Shown here piece after piece: positions 22,231 through 31,528 of a stretch of DNA of 64,000 nucleotides (position 1 is the stretch's first letter; each line of letters starts with the position of its first letter). The DNA is taken from NCBI GenBank assembly GCA_014925825.1, contig JACGCK010000099.1:1-64000 (forward strand), given 5' to 3'. The notes below the pieces were generated by a model. It saw only the letters and a list, made by a program, of their open reading frames with translations. It was not told where the DNA came from and searched no databases. The DNA is from Pholiota molesta. Its lineage: Eukaryota > Basidiomycota > Agaricomycetes > Agaricales > Strophariaceae. A program made the position numbers and the translations under genes.

Positions 22231-22254
22231 GGGGTACTGCAGGGTAAAGTACTG

Positions 22255-22262
22255 CAAGGTCT
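22255..22262. repeat. Right target-site duplication of KDZ element 1
   Basis: CAAGGTCT, identical to 14513-14520, directly after the terminal GTACTG. Confidence 0.92.
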
Positions 22263-23392
22263 GTAGGCTCCGAAAATTGCTCTATGGTCTCAAGCAGTCT
22301 GCTAGACAGTGGAACATCAAGCTGCACACTGCCCTCACTCACATGGGCTTCAAGTGAGTTAAAGCAGACCGGTCTGTCTACATCTATTCTGATGGCCATG
22401 TCCGCATTTTTGTCCCCATTTACATCGATGATATCACCTTCGCTTGCATGGACACTGCTGCGATTGACAGGGTGGTTGAGCAGCTGGCTGGACACTTCAA
22501 ATGCTGCAATCTCGGACCAACGGAGTTCCTGCTTGGTGTAGGCATCACCAGAGACCGCAAATCGCGCACCATTGCACTCCACCAACGCCAATTCATCCTG
22601 GACATCCTAGAGCGCTACAACATGACCAACTGCAGCCCTGTTTGGACTCCCATGATTCCTGGCTGTGTTCTAACGAAGGAAATGGGCGCATCCACTCCAG
22701 ATGAAATCGAATTCATGCGCACTGTTCCCTACCTCAGCTGCATCGGTTCCCTCCAGTATCTCGCCTCCATGACTCGCAGTGACATTGCTCAAGTCGTCGC
22801 CTACCTAGCGCGTTTCAACAGCAATCCAGGTCCGAAACACTGGGCAGCAGTCAAACATCTATTGCGCTATCTCAAGGGAACGCTAGAGCACAAGCTGCAC
22901 TACTCAGGCAAGCTGGGTCCGGACATGTTCACCACCTACTGCGACGCATCTCATGGCGATTGCAAAGACACCGGACGCTCTACAGGTGGTTATGTGACTC
23001 TCATGGCTGGTGGTGCGATTGGCTGGAGCAGCAAACTGCAGGGAATCGTCGCTCTTTCTACTACTGAAGCAGAGTTCATTGCAGCTGTTGAAGCAGGCAA
23101 GGAGATTGCTTGGATGCGCAACATTCTGCGCGAATTTGGCCACACCATTCACCAGCCTTCCACTCTCCACATTGACAACCAATCCGCTATCAGTGTCTCC
23201 AAGAATCCTGAGCACCATAGACGCATGAAGCACCTCGATCTGCTCTTCTACTGGCTTCGAGATGCTGTTAATGACAAAATCATCCTTCCTTCCTATATCC
23301 CTACTGCTGAGCAAGTTGCAGATATTCTCACCAAGGCTCTACCAGCTACCAAAGTCCAATTCTGCAGAGAGCAGATGGGCATTTATCCTTAG
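22263..23392 (+). pseudogene. Copia pol part 2 (reverse transcriptase C-half, RNase H), copy B
   Basis: Resumes the copia frame with LRKLLYGLKQSARQW. A TGA stop follows MGFK at about 22353, where copy C has CGA (MGFKRVEADRS). The rest is open: IYIDDITFA (catalytic YIDD), RNase H with YCDASHGD, STTEAEFIA and DNQSAI, ending MGIYP and a stop at 23392. The TGA is shared with copy A, showing that A and B descend from an already damaged copy. An internal Met gives a 314-codon frame, which is only a fragment. Confidence 0.88.
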
Positions 23393-23449
23393 AGTATCTT
23401 TCTTTCTTTCTTTCTCTTTCTTTCTGAGACTGTTCAGATCATGGGGGGA

Positions 23450-23511
23450 TGTTAGAGTTGCCTAGTTCAGTCTCAGCTGATGTGGTCACATGTGATCACA
23501 TGACACACATG
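23450..23511 (+). repeat. Copia 3' LTR, truncated after 62 bp, copy B
   Basis: Follows the polypurine tract and matches the LTR start up to the palindrome TGTGATCACATGACACACATG, then switches abruptly at 23512 to copia gag/protease sequence. The breakpoint falls in the palindrome, a plausible recombination or replication-slippage site. Confidence 0.85.
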
Positions 23512-24000
23512 AAACAGCACCGGAGTTTGCTGGAAATGCAAGTGCACTGTGCACTTTCGATCTTACCACCCTCCAAAGCGACGCTGACTTCCATTGGCTC
23601 GCAGACACAGGCGCCACTAGTCATATGACGCCGCATCGCGCCTGGATGCGCAATTACACGCCCCACATTGTCCCAATCAAGCTAGCAGACCACACCATCA
23701 TCTACTCAGCTGGAATAGGGAGTGTAGTAATTCATCCAGTCATAAAGGGTCAGGAAGTGCATCCTGTAGAGCTCACTTGTGTACTGCATGTTCCCCAACT
23801 CCGCAACAATCTATTGGCATGTTTATACCTCACTAAACGCAAAGGGATCCGCTTGGAAGTCAATGACAGCACCATGTTCTTCAAACATGACAGAACGACG
23901 CTCTTTACAGCTACTGTCAACTCCCAGAACTGCGGTATCCTGGACGCTTCAACTGAGCCAGTTTCAGAGCATGCGAATGCGGCCTCAACTCTTCCAATGA
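23512..24000 (+). pseudogene. Copia fragment: gag C-terminus, protease, GAG-pre-integrase start
   Basis: An open frame with ADTGATSHMTPHRAWMRNY (aspartic protease active site) continuing through VLHVPQLRNNLLACLYLTKR to EHANAASTLPM. It spans, without interruption, the site where copies A and B carry the KDZ derivative, and so shows the ancestral sequence there. It ends at 24000 in a direct junction to an oppositely oriented copia 3' end. Neither junction is a normal element end, so this is a rearranged fragment. Confidence 0.85.
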
Positions 24001-26690
24001 TCTGAACAGTTTCAGAAAGAAAGAGAAAGAAAGAAAGAAAGATACTCTAAGGATAAATGCCCATCTGCTCTCTGCAGAATTGGACTTTGGTAGCTGGTAG
24101 AGCTTTGGTGAGAATAGCTGCAACTTGCTCAGCAGTAGGAATATAGGAAGGAAGGATGATTTTGTCGTTAACAGCATCTCGAAGCCAGTAGAAGCGCAGA
24201 TCGAGGTGCTTCATGCGTCCATGGTGCTCAGGATTCTTGGAGACACAGATAGCAGATTGGTTGTCAATGTGGAGAGTGGAAGGCTGGTGAATGGTGTAGC
24301 CAAATTCGCGCAGAATGTTGCGCATCCAAGCGATCTCCTTGCCTGCTTCAACAGCTGCAATGAACTCTGCTTCAGTAGTGGAAAGAGCGACGATTCCCTG
24401 CAGTTTGCTGCTCCAGCCATTTGCACCACCAGCCATGAGAGTCACATAACCACCTGTAGAGCGTCCAGTGTCTTTGCAATCGCCATGAGATGCGTCGCAG
24501 TAGGTGGTGAACATGTCTGGACCCAGCTTGCCAGAGTAGTGCAGCTTGTGCTCCAGCATTCCCTTGAGATAGCACACTAGGTGTTTGACGCAGGAACTCC
24601 ATGGGTCTGAGATTGCAGCATTTGAAGTGTCCAGCCAGCTGCTCAACCACCCTGTCAATCGCAGCAGTGTCCATGCAAGCGAAGGTGATATCATCGATGT
24701 AAATGGGGACAAAAATGCGGACATGGCCATCAGAATAGATGTAGAAAGACCGGTCTGCTTCAACTCGCTTGAAGCCCATGTGAGTGAGGGCAGTGTGCAG
24801 CTTGATGTTCCACTGTCTAGCAGACTGCTTGAGACCATAGAGCAATTTTCGGAGCCTACAGACCTTGTTGGGAGCGCCTTCATGGAATCCTTCAGGCTGT
24901 CTCATGTAGATGTATTCCTCAAGGTCTCCATTGGTGAAAGCAGCTGAAACGTCGACAGAGCGCAATTCCAGGTCCTCCGCAGCAGCTATCGCAAACGTCA
25001 TCCGTATCGTCGCAGGACGAGGCGTCGGCGCGTGCACTTCCTGATAGTCACGTCCAGGACATTGTGCGCAGCCTTGGGCGATGATGCGAGCCTTGTAGCG
25101 TTCGATAGAGCCATCAGAATGTGTTTTAATGTGGAACACCCAGCTAGAGCCAATGGCCTTTTCACCTGGTGGGAGGTCCACAAGTTCCCAAGTGCCATTT
25201 TGGATGAGGGTGTTGTACTCTGCAAGTGTGGCTTCTTTCCAACGTTCCGAGTCATTGCTCTTCAGCACCTGCTTGTAGTTGTGTGGATCCAAAGTCGAGG
25301 CAGCTCCAGCAAATTGAATTTCGTCCATAGAGCAGGGCCAGCATCGTTTGCATTTGCAGGAGCAGCAGGTGCCGGAGTAACCTTCCACCATTCTCTAGGA
25401 GGCTTTGGGATGGGAGTAGAGCATTGCACTGGCGCTGGAGCAGGTGCAGGAGGTGGCGAAACATGTTCTGGAGCGTGTGGTGGAAGCTCAGGAGCAGGCT
25501 GTTCGAGTTTGGGTGAAGCTGGCTCATCTGGTGGTGGTATATCCGCTGGAACGTCATTGGGTGCAGGGAGAGGCTGTGGTAATGTATCTGGTTCGTTTGG
25601 CGTGATTTCGGGCTCAGGAACGAAGTTGTCATCCCCCCAGAATCCAGTATGTCTGGGAAGGTCGCAGGAGTGCCAATGGGCATCAGGTTGACTGGAGACA
25701 TGCGCTTGAGGCCTGGAAAGCTCCTTTCGTTGAAGATAGCTCGTTCTGAGATGATAAACTTCCTAGTGACCAGATTGTAGAACTGCCAGCCCTTGTAGCC
25801 AGATGGATAGCCAACAAAGATGCACTTCTCTATATGCAATTGGAGCGATTTGCACTGGTCTCACTGAATATAGACATAGGCAGTGCACCCAAAGACTTGG
25901 AAATGGCTGATGTCCGGTTTCTTGTTGAACCAAGCAGTGTAGGGTGTTTGAAGGTCAGAGTGGACAAGTTCAAGCAGTGCAAGGGATTGTCTATCTGTCA
26001 TGTTTAAAGAACATGGTGCTCTCATCTCCAAGCAGATCCCTTTGTGTTTAGTGAGGTATAAACAAGCCAATAGATTGTTGCGGAGTTGGGGAACATGCAG
26101 TACACGAGTAAGCTCTACAGGACGCGCTTCCTGACCCTTTATGATCGGATAAATCACTACACTCCCCATTCCACCTGAGTAGATGATGGTGTGGTCTGCT
26201 AGCTTGATTGGGACGATGTGGGGTGTGTAATTGCGCAACCAGGTGCGATGCGGTGTCATATGACTAGTGGTGCCTGTGTCTGCGAGCCAATGGAAGTCAG
26301 CGTCGCTTTGGAGGGTGGAACCCTGCTGTCATCTGCTGCTCTGCCTGCTTTGCTTTCTGCCCCTTGCATTTGGAGAGGCTGGAACGGACTGCTACCTCTG
26401 CCTCCTGCTTGTATTTGAGATACATGTGGCAGTCCGCTTCAATGTGCCATTTCATGCTGCAAAATGAGCACTGAGGTGTGGCAGATGCAGCAGGGGTAGA
26501 GGATGATGCAGTGAGTGCAGAACCGACATTGGGAGTGGCAGAAGCACAATGGCGACATTGGGATTCCTCTGTGACAAAGGCCTGATGGATGGTAGACTTC
26601 TCCAACTTGGCCAGCAGCAGGAGAGACAAAGTGAAGCCATTGAACTCATCTGGAAGTGCCCTAATGAGTGTCATGCTCTGCAATGAGCAA
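24001..26690 (-). pseudogene. Copia retrotransposon fragment, copy C (polypurine tract to gag)
   Basis: Minus strand, from gag inward: a CCHC knuckle (CSFCSMKWHIEADC, near 26460), then a protease/pre-integrase region (MTPHRTWLRNY, 25861-26259) with a large deletion into integrase (DISHFQVFGCTAYVYIQ), then integrase C-terminus (25252-25839), reverse transcriptase and RNase H (24047-25391). Here MGFKRVEADRS is intact, unlike copies A and B. A deletion near 24585-24595 joins reverse transcriptase to RNase H and shifts the frame. The integrase-to-reverse transcriptase frame change at a run of six G (25633-25638) is the same as in copy A. No LTR is attached at either end. Confidence 0.85.
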
Positions 26691-26959
26691 TGTCAAAGTA
26701 TGAAGACTGCTCATATAAGGATAAATTAATGTCAAGGCGTCAGAAGAAGATCCCAAAGGGCTTTGTATGTTACACATACAAACATGACAACAGAGCAAGT
26801 CACCGAAGATTGACTGCTCTTGTCATGCAGAATCTTCTTCTGACACGGGAAAAAGAGTCCCCTCATTTTTCCTCCATTTTTTTTTGATTCCATTCTCGTT
26901 AAAATTTGTTCTCACTACCATTTTACATATTATCACCTCTTTTCTGCTTGGTATCGTCA

Positions 26960-28975
26960 AAAAATGGACGCTGAAGTCCCCCTCCGACTGAAAATCAGCC
27001 AGCAGGGCCTATTCCCCCTCCACAAGAAGATCTCATGCCCCCCCCCCCCCCCGTGTGCCTGTCGTACACACTCGACCGCTGTAATTATTAATCTTCTAAA
27101 GTCTCTTCCATTGGTCTCCGCCTTGCAGAAAAACAAAGAGATCGAGGGACAGATCACTGCCCGATCTCTTAAAACCTTAAATCATCATATAGACCTGGTG
27201 GTCCACCCAGAAATGGGTTCCAAGATGGCGTCTCTGATCACCATAGATTCCGAAGACCAGGCTAGACTCAAGGTGCTGTCGTTCTTTAATTCCATGCACG
27301 ATTATGTCTATCCGAGTCTCGCAAAATGGATCGTGGATGAGGAGATTCTTGACAGAGAAGCAGCGGCTGCAGCTGCCTCTCTGAAGAGAAAAGCTGGAGA
27401 TGAAAAATCTCTTCCAGCTGCTGATGCTGCAGTGATAAAGTGACGCTGCATGGATGGCTCGAAGATGATTTGTTATGTTGTCGGGGTCCCCTGGACACCC
27501 AGATTCCCGCAGAGACTCTTTGATACAGAAGATTGTGTTGCCCTTCCTCTTTCCTTTTTTCTCAACAAAAATTTGCATTTGATTATTTCTGAAGCTTCCA
27601 CGTTGCCTACCATCAAGTCAAACCCTAAACTGGGCGAGACTAAGGGAATATCTATCCTTGATGTGGATAAATTGACTGTCAGATTTGGTGCTGAGCTGTC
27701 TCTGTCTTTCAGCCAGTGGTCAGAGGCTGCCAGCAATATGTATTTGTTCCAGAGGGAACGAGACCAAGATGGTGGTGATGGTTCTCATGGCCAGTGGTTT
27801 AGCGACCATTTTAATTTCTTTAACACTTTAGAAAAGAAAGACGAGCTGTATGAGGCATGGAAGCCTGCCAAATTAAAGTTTCGGCAGGAACACTGGGCTA
27901 CTTACGGAGAATTTGTCCCACAGCACAGCGATATGAAGCCACCTTTGTGCTAGCTGAAAAACAGCACAAAATGATGGCAGAGGTCCGCAAGATGATGGTG
28001 GCCTCAATGTCTTCCAAAGGGCATTCACATGCGAACCCTTTGGAAACAAAAATCCCACCTCAAAAACTCCTTTCCGCTGCCCGCAATCTTCCTCCTCCCC
28101 CTTTCAGCCCTTTCCATCAGGCAGCAGCAGGCCCCCCTCAAATGCTGACTGCCTTATCTGCGGCGAGAGGGGACATGACTCGTGCATTCATCTCAATGCC
28201 AATCCTCCCCCAAAATTCAAAGACGGAAAATCGACATGGTCTTGATACGTCGACCGTAACCTCGTCGGCTCCAACAACAATGTCCTATGCATCAATTGGA
28301 ATATTCGCGGAGAGCGCGGCCCTCCCTGTCACCACAGCAAGGAAGAACGGGCCCACCTCTGCTCTCTCTGTGGTTCAAGAGAGCACGATGCTTTCTCCTG
28401 GTCATGCCATCCCAATCCAGGTCCTCATAATGTTTGATACACTCCCACCCCCCCCTTACCTTCTTTATGTAGACCTTTTACCTTATGTCATACACCATTC
28501 TCCTTTTAAAAATTCGACTGCTGAGCATTGTTCCATTTACGATAGAATTATTTCTCCCTACTTGTCTGCTGCATTTGACTCCTTTCTATGTGAACATAAT
28601 TTATTTTCAAGCTACCCATTCCTTGTTTGTGATTTAGAATCTGGCTTCCCTATTGGTTGTATGCCCCATCTTGTAGATATCATTATTCCAAATAATCCCT
28701 CCACTGTCTCTCACATCGACGCCATCACCGAATATCTGGTTTCAGAGGTGGATTCCGGCAGGATGTCAGGTCCATTCTCACATGAGATGACCGAACTCAT
28801 CCTGCGCGGCCCCTTCTTCTGCTCTCCTCTCATAACCTCAGCAACCCGGCACCCCTGACAAGATTCGGATATGCCGACACCTCTCCAAGACCCTTCGGTC
28901 AATTCCTATGTCCACAAAGAAGATTTCCCGACATGTTTCGACACAGCCACAATGATTGCTGATATCATGAGTTCT
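26960..28975 (+). pseudogene. DIRS-like retroelement: gag-like region and start of reverse transcriptase
   Basis: The upstream open frames (27180-27440 and 27470-27955) look like the gag-like protein of agaricomycete DIRS-type elements. Cysteine boxes follow around 28155-28420 when frames are combined (CLICGERGHDSC, CINWNIRG, CSLCGSREHDAFSWSC). Then comes the linker and N-terminal palm of a reverse transcriptase: DLESGFPIGCMPHLVDIIIP, VDSGRMSGPFSHEMTELI, LRGPFFCSPL, and, after a frameshift, KIRICRHLSK. At least three frameshifts or stops are present. The reading ends near 28975 and resumes at about 33610 and 36910. No tyrosine recombinase or terminal repeats can be seen, so the class is inferred from the reverse transcriptase style. 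Confidence 0.55.
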
Positions 28976-29268
28976 TGATTCAATTATGGTTCCTTTTCCC
29001 CACCACTTTCTTTTCATCTCTTATATGACCCCTTTGCGCTTTGTGCATGGGGTCATTTTCATTTTGTGGCACTCGCGTAGCTGCCTTAAAGTATTTGCGC
29101 ACTGTGCACGTTACTTGGAGCCATATCGACGGCTCCACACCCATCTGAAGATGTTGTCATTCTTGCGTGTCCCAAATATGTTGATATTCACCATGCCGAC
29201 CTGTTGAATGTGTTGCCATTTACAGGTTTCCTCATATGTGTTGCCATTCGAGGACCCATCTCAAATTA
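28976..29268. other. Unassigned insertion within the DIRS-like element, left part
   Basis: The reverse transcriptase frame breaks off at about 28975 and returns near 33610. After subtracting the Helitron-like insert 29269-33494, some 290 bp here and about 115 bp at 33495-33610 remain extra. They may be an older insertion or an intron-like segment; the right part ends in CAAACAG. No family recognised. Confidence 0.4.
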
Positions 29269-29564
29269 CTTGTGTTGCGGGCCATTGCTTCGCATGGCAA
29301 TACAAGTCTTTACACAAATTAAACTTAACAGTTTTGTATGTAAAGACTTGTATTGCCATGCGAAGCATAGGCTATTAATACAATTACTAAAATATATAAA
29401 TATTGCTTGACCTACTAATACAACCTAAAATACATAAATTGTAACTATATTATTATTTTATTCAGATTTTACTTTCTGTATATACAATATGCCATATGCT
29501 TGCCATCTGAATCTTTAAGCCATTTGGTATCTGATAGAAGATCAATAGTTTTTTCTTTCTTACA

Positions 29565-29843
29565 TTAAGCCACCAAGTGGAAATGACGCAAAGGGTGCTT
29601 GATATGGATATGATAATCCAATCCTAAATCACCTGGTACCCTAACCCAACCAAATGATTCATCATTCCACAAAGGATGTTCCTTGTTGACTTTGTACCAC
29701 AATGAAGAAGAAGATCCTTGGATGTACAAGTCACCAGGATAGCCAAGACGCAAAGGAGGATAATGGTTATATGCATACAGAATGTGGAAAGAGATTCTGT
29801 CAAGCTGCATATGTTTGACCTTGAACCATTTGAATGGTATCAT
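29565..29843 (-). CDS. Conserved 92-codon frame of the Helitron-like family
   Basis: Begins MIPFKWFKVKHMQLDRISFH and ends KHPLRHFHLVA. It is present with only one to three changes at 37503-37781 and 44975-45253. The sequence contains a PGDLYIQ segment; I recognise no domain. It lies just upstream (minus strand) of the C-terminal remnant ending AYCIYRK, from which it is separated by a stop, so it may be the penultimate part of a once longer protein. Conservation between copies can reflect their recent age and is not proof of selection. Confidence 0.35.
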   Translation of the reverse strand: MIPFKWFKVKHMQLDRISFHILYAYNHYPPLRLGYPGDLYIQGSSSSLWYKVNKEHPLWNDESFGWVRVPGDLGLDYHIHIKHPLRHFHLVA

Positions 29844-30082
29844 ACTGGTGGAGAGGAAGGATGATAACTATCAGCCCATCAGATTGATTAATCAATCCCA
29901 AAAGAAGCCTATTACATCAGCAACATAAATGCACTGCTTACAAACCTATGCCATATCACTAAATCAATGATAGGATCATTGAAATCATGTACACACTATA
30001 TTTAGCATTTCTGCCAAGCACACATGTGTTGGTTGAATGCCCAGAATATAGTGCTTGAAAGTCCGGTCCAGTCCGGTTTTTT

Positions 30083-30238
30083 TGTTGGATTGATAGATTT
30101 CAAGCGCTCCACCGACGTACCATGCTGCTTGGTTGCGTGACCACTTTCTATTTCACAACATCCTTGTTTTTATATTTTATGTGATTTTCCACATAGTTGT
30201 CAATGTATTTAAGTAGTTACAAAAAAAAAAAAATAACA
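30083..30238 (+). repeat. 5' LTR of the gag-only element
   Basis: Starts TGTTGGATTG and ends in a 13-A run plus TAACA. No obvious initiator tRNA-Met complement follows at 30239, so the primer is unclear. Confidence 0.85.
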
Positions 30239-30419
30239 CAAACGCACATTATACCCTCTGCGCAGCTCTCGTGCCATTCCGAGCGACATCTTTGCTTTCT
30301 CTCATTACGCAAACTCGGTCTTATTTTTAGGTTGCAGTACCTAGTGAAATAAACTGCAGAAGAACCCTACGAGACACTTTTTTATTCCGCTATCCTTGCT
30401 ATTCAATCCCCCTCTCGAG

Positions 30420-31278
30420 ATGACGACGTCTGAATCTACTGTTCGCTTCGAACACCTCAACAACACCAACTATGCCGAGTGGTCTCTTTGCATGGAAGCT
30501 GTTCTCGTGCGGGCAGGCTTGTGGGAAGTGGTTCAGCCAACTGTCGACACTTTCACTGTGGACGGAAAGGAGAAGGACACATCGACCATTGTGACGGAAT
30601 TCGAAGCTGTGCTGAAGGCGCGCAAGAAGACGAAGATGACCGAAGCGTGAGCCAAGATTATTTTGCGCCTCGAGGATGGCCAATTATCTCATTGCCTGCG
30701 ATCAGATGACCCACGCGAAATTTGGCTAAATTTAGCAAGTGTTCATCGGGCCGCCGGATTTGCGACAGCCTTAGCGCTGCGCCGCAAATTTCTCACACTG
30801 AAGAAGACCTCCGAGACTATGCAAGCCTGGATCGGGCAGATTCAAGCACTCGCTTTTCGACTGGAGCAAGCTGGGATTACTGTCAGCGACCAGGACAAGA
30901 TCCTTGCCTTAACTATGGGACTCCCTCTGAGCTACGATCCTGTTATCATCAATTTTGACTCCACTCCCACCGACCAACACCCTTGCTCATGTGATTTCGC
31001 GCCTGCTAAATGAGGAAGTCCACCAGCTTTCCGGAAAACCGAACGCCGAAAATCCCGAAGGAGCACAAGACGAGGCAATGGCTGTCACCCAGCACGGAAA
31101 TAAGCGCGGACTCATACGCCAAACTTCTGAAATTATTTGTTTCTTTTGCGACAAGAAGGGGCATTACAAGTCAGATTGTCCAGAGAGATTAGCTTGGGAG
31201 AAGACGAAGGGGAAGAATGCCGAGACCGCCGCAGCTGTTTTCACATCCGACGACAAAGATTCCGATTTAGCCTTTTGA
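30420..31278 (+). pseudogene. Copia-type gag (UBN2-like) of the gag-only element
   Basis: Begins MTTSESTVRFEHLNNTNYAE with the NYxxW motif (NYAEW), as in UBN2/DUF4219-type copia gag. The frame has a TGA at 30648-30650 (the codon after TKMTEA, where this family usually has Trp), continues as AKIILRLEDGQLSHCL and LRRKFLTLKKTSETMQAWI, and shifts by one base near 30965-30975. It ends with a CCHC knuckle CFFCDKKGHYKSDC and stops at 31276-31278. Two lesions show that this copy relied on proteins supplied in trans or is now dead. Confidence 0.8.
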
Positions 31279-31374
31279 AGGACTTTGATAAGATTGCGGG
31301 GGTGCTGTGGGTACGAAGTTTCTTTTATTTTTGATATTCCTTTCATTGTTTGCGGTGTTGCGCTTGTGGGGGTG

Positions 31375-31528
31375 TGTCGGATTGATAGATTTCAAGTGCT
31401 CCACCGACGTACCATGCTGCTTGGTTGCGTGACCACTTTCTATTTCACAACATCCTTGTTTTTATATTTCATGTGATTTTCCACGTAGTTGTCAATGTAT
31501 TTAAGTAGTTACGAAAAAAAAAATAACA
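31375..31528 (+). repeat. 3' LTR of the gag-only element
   Basis: Preceded by a short G run (TTGTGGGGG) that may serve as polypurine tract; ends ATAACA directly before the TTTTT duplication. Confidence 0.85.

Larger units (their letters stand above)
14521..22254 (+). mobile_element. KDZ-type DNA transposon, two-gene element (7.7 kb)
   Basis: Bounded by imperfect terminal inverted repeats (GAGGTCTTTACACTCC at the left; the right end reads CAGTACTTTACCCT on the minus strand) and a perfect 8-bp duplication CAAGGTCT. From left to right: a CCAGTGGT-type array, a minus-strand tRNA-like sequence, a GC-rich block, two plus-strand genes (16731-18813 and 18838-21452) and a second array. The CxC5/CxC6-like cysteine clusters in gene 2 place it with the Kyakuja-Dileera-Zisupton group known from basidiomycetes. 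It inserted into copia reverse transcriptase, so it is younger than copy B. At least one frameshift in gene 2 suggests it is no longer autonomous. Confidence 0.82.
9789..23511 (+). mobile_element. Ty1/copia retrotransposon, copy B, split by a KDZ element
   Basis: A complete 5' LTR (9789-10050), primer-binding site, decayed gag/protease (10257-11313), an internally deleted KDZ derivative (11314-12533), pol part 1 (12534-14520), the two-gene KDZ element (14521-22254), pol part 2 (22263-23392), polypurine tract (ATGGGGGGA, 23441-23449) and a truncated 3' LTR (23450-23511). About 75 bp of pol, between VVIHLVIK and the LACLYLTKR segment, are missing at the derivative's right edge, judged against the uninterrupted fragment at 23512-24000. 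Not functional. Confidence 0.88.
30083..31528 (+). mobile_element. Gag-only non-autonomous copia-type LTR element (TR-GAG-like, 1446 bp)
   Basis: Two direct LTRs of about 155 bp (30083-30238 and 31375-31528) start TGTYGGATTGATAG and end ATAACA. They are flanked by a TTTTT duplication (30078-30082 and 31529-31533). The insertion splits a T-run of the hAT MITE, and the MITE resumes with TTTGCCCATATTTGGC. Between the LTRs only a gag gene is present; integrase and reverse transcriptase are entirely absent. The LTRs differ at few positions, so the insertion is fairly recent. This structure matches the terminal-repeat-with-GAG elements described from plants. Confidence 0.82.

Noticed and set aside
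26735..26850. Short inverted repeat GTCAGAAGAAGAT / ATCTTCTTCTGAC as a transposon end
   Set aside because: Only 13 bp, no flanking duplication and no repeat elsewhere in the window.
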